Assembly: GCA_024276075.1 (NCBI GenBank)
Contig: JAJRXX010000076.1
Coordinates: 1 to 64,000 of the forward strand
Direction: 5' to 3'
DNA from: Planctomycetota bacterium
GTDB lineage: Bacteria > Planctomycetota > Phycisphaerae > Phycisphaerales > Phycisphaeraceae
DNA length: 64,000 bases
Shown: positions 27,943 to 37,445 of the stretch, in pieces
Layout: each line of letters starts with the position of its first letter
Numbering within the stretch: position 1 is the stretch's first letter
Position numbers and translations under genes: made by a program
The notes under the pieces: generated by a model
Database searches by the model: none
What the model saw: only the letters and a program-made list of their open reading frames with translations
What the model was told of the DNA's origin: nothing

Positions 27943-29472
27943 ATGAGTCGAATCAATTCAAACATCTCGTCATTGGTTGCACGACGGGTTCTTGATCAAA
28001 ACAACAAGGACCTGTCCAAGTCTCTTGAACGTCTAGCTACCGGCGTCAGGATCAATCGGGGCGGCGACGACCCCGCGGGTCTGATCGTCGGCGAACGGCT
28101 GCAAACCGAACAGTCACGGCTAGAGGCGGCGATCGGCAACGCTCAGCGAGCCGACCAAGTCGTCAACATCGCGGAAGGCGGACTGCAGGAGATCAGCTCG
28201 TTGCTACTCGAAGCACAAAGCCTCGTAAGTCAGAACGGTAACGACGCCGGCCTGAGCACGGACGAAAAAGAAGCCAACCAGCAGCAGGTCGATCAGATCA
28301 TCTCGACGATTGATCGGATCGCATCCGTTACAACGTTCAACGGCTCGAAGCTGCTCAACGGCCGATTCGACTTCGTGGTCAGCGGCTTGAGCTCGAGCGT
28401 GACGGACTTCGAGATCAACGCTGCCAAGATCCAAGACGGCACGAACGTTGACGTCAACGTGATCGTCACGCAGTCGGCTCAGCACGCGGGTTTGTTCCTG
28501 TCGGCGGGTAGCACGTCAATCAACCTGTCCGCTGCGGGTAACTCGTTCTCTTTTGAACTCGCAGGCTCTGATGGCACTCGCCAATTCACCTTCGGGTCAG
28601 GCACCACACTGACCGACGCCGCTGCTTCGATTAATACCTTCAAGACCGTAACCGGCGTATCCGCCCGGGCCAGCGGCAACGGCATCGTTCTCAAAAGCAC
28701 CGATTTTGGCAGCGCTGAATTCGTATCGGTAAAGGTCCTCACCGACGGCGGGATCAATGACGCCAGTTCTGGTGCAGGTACCACAGCGGGTATCTACTCG
28801 CTCTCGTCTCTAAACGAGAACGGTGTGGTGAGCACAGGCTCGACCGCGTTTGTCAGCGCGACCAACGCGATCCGCGATGAAGGCCAGGATGTCGGAGCTT
28901 CCATCAACGGCATCAACGCTCGCGGCAACGGTCTGGTCGTAAGTATTGCTAACGACGCGCTGGACCTGAACCTAACCGTGAACAGCACCGTAGGAACCTC
29001 ACCGGGGAGCCTCAGCGCATTGACCCTCACCGGTGGCGGCGCCAAGTTTAACCTCGGCACCGAAGTCAACCTGGCTAACCAAGTACGCCTTGGGCTTCCC
29101 AATGTGGCGGCCCGAAATCTCGGGTCAAACGCGTTGGGTTTCTTAAACGACATCGGCTCGGGCGGGAGTTTGACGATCGTCAACTCGTCCAACGTCGACG
29201 GCGCTCAAAAAGTCGTCAACAAGGCGATCGATCAGGTTGCGAAGCTCAGAGGTCGACTGGGTGCTTTCCAAGGCAATACCGTGCAGTCGACCATCAGGTC
29301 GCTGGGCGTATCCCTGGAAAATACCACCGCTGCGGTGAGCCTGATCCGCGATACTGACTTTGCGGCAGAGACCTCAAATCTGACGCGATCACAGATCCTC
29401 GTCCAGGCATCAACCAATGCATTGGCACTGTCGAACGTGTCGCAGCAAAATGTCCTGGCACTGCTTGGATAA
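27943..29472 (+). CDS. fliC: Flagellin, paralogue 1
   Basis: 509 residues. The N-terminal D0/D1 region (MSRINSNISSLVARRVLDQN, then LERLATGVRINRGGDDPAGL) and the C-terminal region (RDTDFAAETSNLTRSQIL to VLALLG) are typical flagellin. The middle domain (about 170-380) is thread-like and Ser/Thr/Gly rich. It is closely similar to the gene at 30203, including the central region. An AGGAGGAGGAG site gives strong translation and a terminator follows at 29541. No signal peptide, as expected for type III export. Confidence 0.95.
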   Translation: MSRINSNISSLVARRVLDQNNKDLSKSLERLATGVRINRGGDDPAGLIVGERLQTEQSRLEAAIGNAQRADQVVNIAEGGLQEISSLLLEAQSLVSQNGNDAGLSTDEKEANQQQVDQIISTIDRIASVTTFNGSKLLNGRFDFVVSGLSSSVTDFEINAAKIQDGTNVDVNVIVTQSAQHAGLFLSAGSTSINLSAAGNSFSFELAGSDGTRQFTFGSGTTLTDAAASINTFKTVTGVSARASGNGIVLKSTDFGSAEFVSVKVLTDGGINDASSGAGTTAGIYSLSSLNENGVVSTGSTAFVSATNAIRDEGQDVGASINGINARGNGLVVSIANDALDLNLTVNSTVGTSPGSLSALTLTGGGAKFNLGTEVNLANQVRLGLPNVAARNLGSNALGFLNDIGSGGSLTIVNSSNVDGAQKVVNKAIDQVAKLRGRLGAFQGNTVQSTIRSLGVSLENTTAAVSLIRDTDFAAETSNLTRSQILVQASTNALALSNVSQQNVLALLG

Positions 29473-29540
29473 AAGAAGACAGCACGCTCGGGTTTTTCTT
29501 GACAAAAACCCGGTGATCTGAAAATCTCATTTGAGCACTC

Positions 29541-29570
29541 AAAGGCGGCCATCACGGCCGCCTTTTTTTT
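29541..29570 (+). terminator. Rho-independent terminator after flagellin 1
   Basis: Stem AAAGGCGGCC / GGCCGCCTTT with a short loop, followed by eight T. It separates the two flagellin genes transcriptionally. Confidence 0.92.
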
Positions 29571-30202
29571 ATTGGCCCCGCCAAGCCCCTCCCCATCAAT
29601 CACCCGCCACGACAACCCTCTCAATACCCCTTCGTTAACACCTAGCCATCCGTCCAGATCACGGGATTTGTTATAGGCCTTTCGAATTTGGACGCCTGTC
29701 TCTGAGACATACGTACCGTGTATAAGTCCTATATCACGCATTACCGTTTATTCAATTCATGCCGAAGATGACGGCTGAAGTGATCTTCACGTCTTTTCTG
29801 ACTGTTCTGTTTGTGACGCGCTTAAGGGGTGGTCAGTTTGTGTCGATGGTTCCGATCAGACGGGCAAAGAGCGCCCGGGAGATCGAAATGTCACAAGCGT
29901 TTAAAAAGAGAGACACGAATGCGACTCGGCGAGCAAGAGGCTGCGCCACCGCGTTTGGCCCAGCGACCCACAGGTCCTCAAGCTCGCGGCTCGAGGTGCA
30001 CAGTTGGGAATCGCAAGCCGTCAGCCGGGACCCGCCAACCACCGGCTCAGAGGCACCGCGTTTCCCGAAATCAGCCGCCTCTCGAGAAAAAAGCTTGTTT
30101 AGATATGCATCGGGATTGGAGAAGCAACCAGAGGCAGGATGCCCTAACAGAATTCAGAACAAAAAGTGAACCCACAAAAGAGTTCGCGGAGGATCTAATA
30201 CC
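29571..30202. other. Region between the flagellin genes
   Basis: About 630 bases. Open frames at 29759-30169 and 29829-30206 exist but neither shows a ribosome site or a recognisable product. A sigma-28-like promoter at 29742-29768 is the only feature I would propose. A GGAGG site stands before the second flagellin. Confidence 0.45.
29742..29768 (+). promoter_or_regulatory. Possible sigma-28 (flagellar) promoter
   Basis: TACCGTTT, an 11-base spacer, then GCCGAAGA. This matches the enteric sigma-28 consensus (TAAAGTTT-N11-GCCGATAA) at 6 of 8 bases in each box with the exact spacing. It would give flagellin 2 a leader of over 400 bases, which is long, so it remains tentative. Confidence 0.3.
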
Positions 30203-31729
30203 ATGAGTCGCATTAATACAAACGTATCATCGCTTCTGGCGCAGCGAATCCTGGGCCAGAACAACAAGAACTTGACACAGTCACTAGAACGGCTGAGCAC
30301 CGGCTTGGCCATCAACCGCGGTGGGGACAACCCAGCCGGTCTGATCGCTAGTGAGAACCTACGATCCGAGCTGGCCTCGATCGACGCTGCCATCGGTAAC
30401 GCCGAACGTGCCGACCAGGTCGTCAACATCGCTGAAGGCGGGCTGCAGGAAATCAACACCCTGCTGCTAGAGGTGCAGAGCCTAGTCACCGAGACCGCCA
30501 ACAACGCCGGTTTGAGCAAGGAAGAAAAAGACGCCAATCAGCTACAGGTCGATTCGATCATTCAAACGATCGATCGTATCGCCAACGTGACCAACTTCCA
30601 GGGCACAAAGCTGCTCAACGGCTCTTTTGACTTCAATATCACCAGCCAGAACACTGCTGTGTCGGACTTTGAAATCAACGCCGCCAAGCTTGAGTTTGGC
30701 GATACCCGAACGGTCCAAGTCCTGGTGACCGGATCGGCACAGCACGCGGGCCTGTATCTCTCTGCCGGTAGCACATCGATCAACCTATCGGCTGGTTCCA
30801 ACCGGCTGACACTCGAGATTGCCGGCGTCGACGGCTCACGTGAGTTCAGTTTTGCCTCGGGCACCACGCTCGCGGACGCCGCCACCCAACTTAATACCTT
30901 TAAGTCGGTTACAGGTGTATCCGCCCGTGCCAGCGGCAACGGAATCATTCTCAAGAGCACCGACTTTGGTTCCAGCCAATTCGTGTCGGTGAAGGTCACC
31001 AGCGACGGCGGTATCAACGACGCCAGTTCAGGTGCTGGTTCGACTGCGGGCATCTACACGCTCTCGTCTGTCAACGAGAACGCCATCGTGAGTTCAGGCT
31101 CAACCGCGTTCGTCAGTGCGACCAACGCGATTCGCGACACCGGCCAAGACGTCTCGGCGATTATCAACGCCGTCGACGCCACATCCAACGGTACGACCGC
31201 CAGGATCAACACCGAATTCCTGGACCTGAGCATCGACCTGACCACAACCGGTGCCCAGACGCTCAGTAGCTTTAATGCCTTCACCATCACCGGCGGCGGA
31301 GCCAAGTTTATCCTCGGCCCCGACGTCGATATCTCCAATCAGGTGAGTATCGGCATAGGCAACGTCGCGTCCCGGAATCTGGGCAGCAAGTCCGCTGGTT
31401 TCCTTGACGACCTGGCGTCCGGTGCATCGAATAACCTGGTTAACGGGAACCTCGAGACAGGCCAAAAGATCATCGACACAGCGATCAACCAGGTATCGAG
31501 CCTGCGAGGTCGACTCGGTGCGTTCCAGAAGAACATCGTGGGTGCCACGATCCGAGCGTTGGGTGTAGCCTTTGAGAACACCAGCGCAGCGGAGAGTTCC
31601 ATCCGTGATACCGACTTCGCGTCGGAGACAGCAAAGTTGACCCGATCTCAGATCCTGGTCAACGCCGCGAGTAACACTTTGGCTATCGCAAACGCGCAGC
31701 CACAGAGTGTACTAAGCCTGCTCGGATAA
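30203..31729 (+). CDS. fliC: Flagellin, paralogue 2
   Basis: 508 residues, one shorter than paralogue 1 and aligned along its whole length. D0/D1 ends are MSRINTNVSSLLAQRILGQN and RDTDFASETAKLTRSQILVN. The central stretch with DGGINDASSGAG and STAFVSATNAIRD is almost identical in both proteins. A GGAGG site precedes the ATG and a separate terminator follows, so the two genes can be regulated separately. Multiple flagellins may build different filament segments. Confidence 0.95.
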   Translation: MSRINTNVSSLLAQRILGQNNKNLTQSLERLSTGLAINRGGDNPAGLIASENLRSELASIDAAIGNAERADQVVNIAEGGLQEINTLLLEVQSLVTETANNAGLSKEEKDANQLQVDSIIQTIDRIANVTNFQGTKLLNGSFDFNITSQNTAVSDFEINAAKLEFGDTRTVQVLVTGSAQHAGLYLSAGSTSINLSAGSNRLTLEIAGVDGSREFSFASGTTLADAATQLNTFKSVTGVSARASGNGIILKSTDFGSSQFVSVKVTSDGGINDASSGAGSTAGIYTLSSVNENAIVSSGSTAFVSATNAIRDTGQDVSAIINAVDATSNGTTARINTEFLDLSIDLTTTGAQTLSSFNAFTITGGGAKFILGPDVDISNQVSIGIGNVASRNLGSKSAGFLDDLASGASNNLVNGNLETGQKIIDTAINQVSSLRGRLGAFQKNIVGATIRALGVAFENTSAAESSIRDTDFASETAKLTRSQILVNAASNTLAIANAQPQSVLSLLG

Positions 31730-32129
31730 AGAGCTAGCCAACCCAGAGAACTTTCGCTTCCTGGCGAGCGTCCGATCACTGATGCGGAAGCGGCGGCTTA
31801 ACAGCCGCCGCTTCTTTTTTAGCCCCCCAACGCAACGCAAATCCAACCACTTCTTGGCTAATCCTGAGCCATCGATTGCCGCCAGGCATCGGTATGTATC
31901 ACAAATAGCTTTAAACAAATTGCTTATAGAGGCTTCGGGGGCAGGCCGCGTCATCCCTGGACCACCTATCCCGCGTCAAACTATATAGAGAGGCTACGAA
32001 GAATTTGACGATTGATACAACACAAGCCGATCATCATGTAGAGTCAGATACCATTGACTGCGGATCTCCTCGCTATAGATATACGCTCCCTATACTCATC
32101 TCAATGATTGCCAAGCCGAGCAAGGTAGT
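31730..32129. other. Intergenic region after flagellin 2
   Basis: Apart from the terminator at 31787 nothing is recognised. The end (about 32050-32129) should carry the promoter of the amidase gene; its sequence is AT-rich but I see no defensible boxes. Confidence 0.4.
31787..31820 (+). terminator. Rho-independent terminator after flagellin 2
   Basis: GAAGCGGCGGCT / AGCCGCCGCTTC stem with a TAAC loop, followed by six T, 57 bases after the flagellin stop. Confidence 0.92.
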
Positions 32130-32837
32130 ATGAAAGAGATATCACGTCGACAGTTTGCTATTGCCAGCATCGGCTTGGTCGCTGTAGGTTGTACAGAGTC
32201 CCGCCGGATTGTACACAGGCGTCTACCCCCGCCGATTGATCCGCCTACGCGGCTACGTAGCTATGATCCACCATCGACTTTGCCGCCTCGATCCCAACCG
32301 CAGGTTCAAGTGCCCACGGCAACCCAGCCGCTCAAGGCCATCGCTCGATCACAATGGACTACCGCTAAACCAATCAAGGCTCGGCTGCGCCCGCTGCAAT
32401 CAGTTAAACGTATCACCGTTCACCACGAGGGTTGGAAACCGGTTTGGTTTGACGATGTCCGGACTACCGCTGCCCGCTTGGAAAGGATCCGCAAGTCACA
32501 CCTCGAACGGCTACACGCGGGTGATATCGGATATCACCTAATCATCGACAGAGCGGGGCGTGTCTGGCAAGGCAGAGACCTGCGGTACCAGGGTGCGCAT
32601 GTCCGTAACCACAACGTAAACAATCTGGGCATTATGGTACTGGGTAATTTTGAGTTGCAGCGTCCCACCGAGGTTCAGCAAAATGCCCTCCGCCATGCTC
32701 TGTTGATCCTGATGCGGCACAATCGTGTCCCAACAAATCAAGTCTTTACTCACCAGGAGCTAAACGTCACCTCCTGTCCAGGCAAGGCGTTACAGGCTCA
32801 TATGGTCTCGCTGCGACGCAACGGACGTCTAGCGTAA
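32130..32837 (+). CDS. Tat-exported lipoprotein N-acetylmuramoyl-L-alanine amidase
   Basis: 235 residues. The N-terminus combines a twin-arginine motif (SRRQFAIA) with a lipobox (VAVGC, Cys at 21), so it is predicted to be Tat-exported and lipid-anchored. After a Pro-rich linker the amidase_2/PGRP domain shows ITVHHEGW and THQELNVTSCPG, which supply the zinc ligands, with HVRNHNVNNLGIMVLGNF between them. It should cut the amide between MurNAc and L-Ala in peptidoglycan, during remodelling or flagellar assembly. Confidence 0.87.
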   Translation: MKEISRRQFAIASIGLVAVGCTESRRIVHRRLPPPIDPPTRLRSYDPPSTLPPRSQPQVQVPTATQPLKAIARSQWTTAKPIKARLRPLQSVKRITVHHEGWKPVWFDDVRTTAARLERIRKSHLERLHAGDIGYHLIIDRAGRVWQGRDLRYQGAHVRNHNVNNLGIMVLGNFELQRPTEVQQNALRHALLILMRHNRVPTNQVFTHQELNVTSCPGKALQAHMVSLRRNGRLA

Positions 32838-32931
32838 ACACCGCACTTAAACCTATACCTCTCTGGAGCGTGATACCCTTATGCTCGGGGCCACGTTGCC
32901 TTAGTCCATCAATTGCCTCTAAAATCTATTC

Positions 32932-33537
32932 ATGAGTGAGTCTGTACAAGAACGGCAAAACGACACGCAGCAACTCGAAGCCGAAACCACTGATGCCACG
33001 CCCGAGACGGACGAGACCGATATGCTCCTAAAGGTCGAAGCGGTCTTGATGACGACAGACCGCCCCCAGTCGTCGTCACGGCTGGCGGATGTCTTGGGAG
33101 AAGGGCTTGGAACCAAACTGATTCATCAGGCCATCGAACAGCTAAATCGGGGTTACGCAGAATCGGGCCGCAGCTTCCGCATCGAGCGCGTCGCTGGCGG
33201 CTGGCAGATCCGCACGCTACCCGCGTTCGCCACGCTATTGTCGGCGTTTCACCGGGATAAGGCAGCGACACGGTTGAGCCCTGCTGCTATGGAAACCCTG
33301 GCGCTGATTGCTTACAAGCAACCAACCCTGCGTGCCGAGATCGAAGCGATCCGCGGCGTGGCCAGCGGGGAAGTCATCCGGAGCCTCATGGAGCGGCGCC
33401 TGGTCAAGATCGTAGGCCGGGCTGAGGAACTGGGTCGCCCTATGCTCTACGGCACAACCAAAGCATTCCTGGAGGTCTTTGGATTAGCTAACCTCAAAGA
33501 CCTGCCCAAAGTCGAAGAGTTCTCTTCCTCAGCTTGA
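32932..33537 (+). CDS. scpB: Segregation and condensation protein B
   Basis: 201 residues with two winged-helix domains; AMETLALIAYKQPTLRAEIEAIRGV is the family signature. An acidic, unstructured N-terminal extension of about 28 residues precedes the core. ScpB works with ScpA and SMC in chromosome condensation. The usual neighbour scpA is absent here; thiE follows 86 bases later. Confidence 0.93.
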   Translation: MSESVQERQNDTQQLEAETTDATPETDETDMLLKVEAVLMTTDRPQSSSRLADVLGEGLGTKLIHQAIEQLNRGYAESGRSFRIERVAGGWQIRTLPAFATLLSAFHRDKAATRLSPAAMETLALIAYKQPTLRAEIEAIRGVASGEVIRSLMERRLVKIVGRAEELGRPMLYGTTKAFLEVFGLANLKDLPKVEEFSSSA

Positions 33538-33623
33538 CCGTCAGCAAGCCCCATGCACCTACCCGCAATGTGGCTTAGTCGTCGGTTCATTCGTGATACA
33601 CACTCGCCAAGTTCCTTTCGGAT

Positions 33624-34298
33624 ATGCAGGACGTATCAAGACCTACCCCCAACCCGCGTAGCACCAAACCACAGTGGCGACTGTGTGTGCTGATCAGCGA
33701 AGCGCTGTGCCCTGCCGGGGATTGGCTAGCCGTGGCCGAGGCGATCACCAGCGCCAAGGCGAGACACCGTAAAGCCGACTGTATTCAGCTACGTGAAAAA
33801 ACGACCGATGACCACGAGTTGCTTCGGAGGGCGCAGCAACTCGTATCGCTGTGTCGGCCCCGCGGCGTGGCGATCGTGATTAATGATCGGCCCGATATCG
33901 CGCTGCTGGCGCGTGCCGATGGCGTGCACCTGGGGCAAGACGACCTACCTTGCGCCCGTGTCCGCGAGTTGGTGAGCGACAAGCTGTTGATCGGCGTGAG
34001 CACCGCCAACCTGGACCAGGCCCAGCGGGCATTGAAAGACGATGCGGACTACTGCGGGGTCGGACCTATGTTCCCCACAACGACCAAGGACAAACCCACA
34101 ATTGCAGGCGTCGACTACTTGCAACAATATCTGGCTTGGGGAAAGCTCCCGCACCTGGCAATCGGTGGGATCACACCTGCGAACACTACCCAACTCGTTG
34201 ACGCCGGCGCGCGGGGCGTCGCTGTAAGCAGCGCGGTTTGCTCGGCGTCTGATCCTCAAGCGGCAGTAGATGAATTGTTGGGGACGCTGTCGGGGTAG
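33624..34298 (+). CDS. thiE: Thiamine-phosphate synthase
   Basis: 224 residues with a TIM-barrel. ADGVHLGQDDLP, GVGPMFPTTTKDK and AIGGITPANTTQLVDAG are diagnostic motifs for pyrophosphate, thiazole-phosphate and phosphate binding. It joins HMP-PP and thiazole phosphate to thiamine phosphate. An N-terminal extension of about 20 residues is present. No TPP riboswitch was seen upstream and no other thi gene lies nearby. Confidence 0.94.
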   Translation: MQDVSRPTPNPRSTKPQWRLCVLISEALCPAGDWLAVAEAITSAKARHRKADCIQLREKTTDDHELLRRAQQLVSLCRPRGVAIVINDRPDIALLARADGVHLGQDDLPCARVRELVSDKLLIGVSTANLDQAQRALKDDADYCGVGPMFPTTTKDKPTIAGVDYLQQYLAWGKLPHLAIGGITPANTTQLVDAGARGVAVSSAVCSASDPQAAVDELLGTLSG

Positions 34299-34363
34299 GG
34301 GCGTACAATACAACTTCGTCGTTGACTGAATTTTTACCCTGGAAACGAATTCCGCTATCTCCT

Positions 34364-35074
34364 ATGAGCGTTTCTTTATCACCACGTAAGCCATTGGATG
34401 TTGGTCATTTTGGGATCAATTCCGAACAGCTTCCCCCGATCGATGCGGGTGCTGTCGATATGAGGAATTGGTTTTCTGATACAAGCTGTGCCAACCCGCT
34501 TGAGCTGGAGATCGGGTCGGGCAAAGGTACTTTTCTGTGCCAGCAAGCATCTCTGACGCCGAACGTGAACTACATCGGCGTCGAGTACGCTAAGGCATTC
34601 TGGCGACACGCTGCGGATCGCTGCCGGCGACGGGGCTTGGAAAACATACGCATCGTGCACGGCGAGGCGGGGTCATTTGTGCGGTACCGCGTTGCGGATG
34701 CGAGCCTGCGTTGTGTGCATATCTATTTCCCCGACCCTTGGCCAAAGAAGCGCCACCACAAACGGAGGCTCGTGCAGGCACCGTTTCTGACGCTGCTACA
34801 CCAAAAACTCGAAACGGATGGACGGATACGGATCGTCACCGACCACGCCCAGTATTACGAGTGGATGACCCAGCATATCCAACAAGTAGAATCAAAATTT
34901 GAACAGTTGCCGTTCCACCCTGCGGACGGTGCCAACGACGGCGAATTGACCGGCACGAATTTTGAGCGGAAGTACCGCTGTGAAGGACGCCCGTTCTACT
35001 CAACGATCCTGTGTAAGCGTTCCCACGACCATGCCGGGCCGATCCACCACACAACGGGTAGCCTTGCGGTTTAG
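34364..35074 (+). CDS. trmB: tRNA (guanine-N7)-methyltransferase
   Basis: 236 residues from the ATG at 34364 (a TTG at 34322 is possible but less likely). LELEIGSGKGTFLC binds AdoMet, NYIGVEYAKAFW continues the Rossmann fold, and IYFPDPWPKKRHHKRRL is the TrmB hallmark for tRNA binding. It methylates G46 in tRNA. It starts about 65 bases after thiE. Confidence 0.95.
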   Translation: MSVSLSPRKPLDVGHFGINSEQLPPIDAGAVDMRNWFSDTSCANPLELEIGSGKGTFLCQQASLTPNVNYIGVEYAKAFWRHAADRCRRRGLENIRIVHGEAGSFVRYRVADASLRCVHIYFPDPWPKKRHHKRRLVQAPFLTLLHQKLETDGRIRIVTDHAQYYEWMTQHIQQVESKFEQLPFHPADGANDGELTGTNFERKYRCEGRPFYSTILCKRSHDHAGPIHHTTGSLAV

Positions 35075-35169
35075 ATTAGGTATAGTGCAATCTGATGGAT
35101 GCTCGCGGGGTGTGGGCATCGTCTCCCCAACCGATGAATCGCCAACCTACACCAGCAGGATCAGGAATC

Positions 35170-35667
35170 ATGTACCGACGAAATATTGCGTTGTGCCTGA
35201 TGTGCCTAACAGCGGCGGCCATACTCGGCTGCCAACCCACCTTGGTTATCCCCATCACGAAGTCACGCCCGCAACCGATCGCTGTCCTGCGCCACTACAA
35301 CGGCAGCGACCCAGGATTCCAAGAGCCGATGATACTGCTGATCAACAAAGCTGAGGACCTGAATAGGTTGGGCAGCTACGACTTGGTTAACAGCAAGATC
35401 AACTTTGCTAAGGAATCGCTTTTGCTGCTGACCTTGGGTGAGCAGCCAACGAGCGGGTACTGGGCGAGGATCACGGGTATCCAGCGAAAAGGCGGTCTGA
35501 TCTATGTACAAGGCATGGCGAACCGGCCGGGTGAAAACGAAACGGTGACCCAGGCGCTGACATATCCCTACGACGCAGCGGTGATCAAAAAAATCTATTC
35601 AGGTGAACTGCGTAGCGAAATCGAATCGGTCTCAGGCCGACCAGCGCCATCGCAATGGGTGCCGTGA
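35170..35667 (+). CDS. Lipoprotein with PrcB-like C-terminal domain
   Basis: 165 residues from the ATG at 35170. The signal peptide ends in the lipobox ILGC. The C-terminal half contains LLLTLGEQPTSGYWARI, matching the protease complex subunit PrcB domain, known from spirochaete protease complexes and found as a stand-alone lipoprotein elsewhere. It may bind or regulate an envelope protease; none is adjacent. Confidence 0.7.
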   Translation: MYRRNIALCLMCLTAAAILGCQPTLVIPITKSRPQPIAVLRHYNGSDPGFQEPMILLINKAEDLNRLGSYDLVNSKINFAKESLLLLTLGEQPTSGYWARITGIQRKGGLIYVQGMANRPGENETVTQALTYPYDAAVIKKIYSGELRSEIESVSGRPAPSQWVP

Positions 35668-35718
35668 TCCCGTCGCGCCTCACCACAATGTACCGATCAA
35701 TTTCACAGGCTTAAATGA

Positions 35719-36873
35719 TCAAGCCCCTTCGCCGCTAAACCAACACGCCACACGGTGATCCGCGTTGTCCTGCACCGGGTCAAGCGCTGGCACCTGATCA
35801 ACACATCGCTGCATCACGCGCACCGGCTCGCCATCGACCGATACACGAACCGTCTCAGTAGATTGGTTCACTTCCGCTAAAGCGGTCTGGCGCGACAGCC
35901 AACAGCGGGGGTGAAACGCGCACCCTGGCGGTGGATTGACCGGCGAAGGCACCTCGCCCGGCAAGACAATCCGTGTGCTGGCTCTGGCTGGGTCGGGCTG
36001 CGGCGCGGCACTGAGCAATGCCTTGGTATACGGATGCTGCGGCGACCGGTACAGGGTATCTCGGTCGGCTACCTCCACGATGCGACCAAGATACATTACC
36101 GCCACGCGATCACAAAAATGCTCGATCACGCTCAGATTGTGGGCAATGAACAGATACGACAGGCCCAGTTCTTGTTTCAAGTCGGACAGCAAGTTGAGAA
36201 TCTGTGATTGAATCGACACGTCCAGAGCGCTGACCGGCTCGTCACAGACAATAAAGCTCGGCTCCAATGCCAGGGCCCGAGCAATCCCAACACGCTGACG
36301 CTGACCACCGGAAAATTCGTGAGGATACCGTCTCGCATAATCCGCGCTGAGCCCGACGCGCTTGAGCAACTCCGCGACGCGGTCTTCTAATTCGCTGCCC
36401 CTGGCGATGCGGTGCACAAGGATCGGCTCACCGATGATCCTGCCCACTGTCATACGAGGGTTGAGCGAGCCGACGGGGTCCTGAAAGATGATCTGCATCC
36501 GCCGCCGCAGACGATGCAGCTCGGTACGCCCAGCAGCGAAGACGTCCGTACCGTCATAGATCACCCGCCCGGAAGTGGCTGGGATAAGTCGCAAGATCGT
36601 CCGCGCCACCGTGGACTTGCCACAGCCCGACTCACCCACGAGCCCAAGTGTTTGGCCACGACCCACGCTAAACGACACCCCGTCGACCGCGCGGAGTTGG
36701 GCTACGGTGCGCCGCATAAAACCACGCTTCACGGGAAAGTGCGTGCACAGGTCCTCGACCTGAAGCAACGGTTGAGACGATTGATCTTGAGGGATCGCTA
36801 TCACGCGATCAGTATAACGCCGGGCGTATCGCTGAGTCTGATACCTATCAACCGTGCACGACAAACAAAACAT
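35719..36873 (-). CDS. Oligopeptide/dipeptide ABC transporter ATP-binding protein
   Basis: About 384 residues. Walker A GESGCGKST, signature FSGGQRQRVGIARAL, and Walker B SFIVCDEPVSALDVS are intact. The C-terminal oligopeptide/dipeptide motif PVNPPPGCAFHPRCWLS is of the OppF/DppF type, often with iron-sulfur-like Cys. The true start could be the ATG at 36873 or a GTG at 36804. It stands without permease or binding-protein genes; the DppB-like permease is 21 kb away. Confidence 0.9.
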   Translation of the reverse strand: MFCLSCTVDRYQTQRYARRYTDRVIAIPQDQSSQPLLQVEDLCTHFPVKRGFMRRTVAQLRAVDGVSFSVGRGQTLGLVGESGCGKSTVARTILRLIPATSGRVIYDGTDVFAAGRTELHRLRRRMQIIFQDPVGSLNPRMTVGRIIGEPILVHRIARGSELEDRVAELLKRVGLSADYARRYPHEFSGGQRQRVGIARALALEPSFIVCDEPVSALDVSIQSQILNLLSDLKQELGLSYLFIAHNLSVIEHFCDRVAVMYLGRIVEVADRDTLYRSPQHPYTKALLSAAPQPDPARASTRIVLPGEVPSPVNPPPGCAFHPRCWLSRQTALAEVNQSTETVRVSVDGEPVRVMQRCVDQVPALDPVQDNADHRVACWFSGEGA

Positions 36874-36916
36874 TAAATAATCATCGACTCCCCGCCCACC
36901 GGTGCCTATCATCAAT

Positions 36917-37041
36917 TAGAGCAGGTGGCAAAAACAATCGCCATCCCGGTGGGTCGCTGGTGCGCCACGTCTCTGTATCTCACGGCTTGCAAGCAAGCCG
37001 TGCCACCCGACTAACGGAGATTAATTACGCTATCTGCTCTA
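36917..37041. repeat. TAGAGC-ended repeat (family E) containing a hairpin
   Basis: 125 bp with ends TAGAGCAG and CTGCTCTA, so again a TA-bounded element of the TAGAGC class. Inside is the palindrome CACGGCTTGC-AA-GCAAGCCGTG (36981-37002) followed by CCACCC, a variant of the hairpin at 25862 and 56405. A single copy in this window. Confidence 0.7.
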
Positions 37042-37445
37042 ACATATATGTAGAGCGGTTACCTGATGATACAACCATACCCCCGAAGCTAGCTCCGGGG
37101 GCATGATGGTGGTGGAGAAAGAGAATGCTCTCGCGTTCTGGGGAATATGTGAACAACCGCAACGAGCCACGCCAAATACCGACAGACGTGTATACTCGAC
37201 ACAGGAGATTCAGCGAAGGCACCGTCCAGACATCTGACTTTCACCAATGGCGGACTTCCGATCACTGATGCCTAATGGTTGCCGATTTTGACTTTGTTCT
37301 TCCGTGAACACCACCAAGACCGGGACTAGGTCACGAGCAGGACGGCGAGAATCCGTTCGTCCTTCGCTGAATTTTTTAGCTATCCAAGGAGGCGATATCT
37401 CCGATTACATTGTTTGCTCTCATACCAACGGGCTGCTGTCAACTG
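37042..37445. other. Region between the ABC ATPase and mraZ
   Basis: About 400 bases. One clear hairpin, CCCCCG-AAGCTAGCT-CCGGGGG, lies near 37080-37102. The open frame at 37304-37624 runs antisense into mraZ and was not accepted. No tRNA, tmRNA or RNase P signature was found. Confidence 0.45.

Noticed and set aside
29759-30206. Two overlapping frames between the flagellins
   Set aside because: No ribosome site, no conserved motif and two frames compete; better seen as leader DNA.
33538-33623. TPP riboswitch before thiE
   Set aside because: The conserved CTGAGA and ACCTGA-type boxes are not found in the gap before thiE.
37042-37445. Structured RNA (RNase P, tmRNA or SRP) next to mraZ
   Set aside because: One good hairpin is present, but none of the conserved cores of these RNAs could be found.
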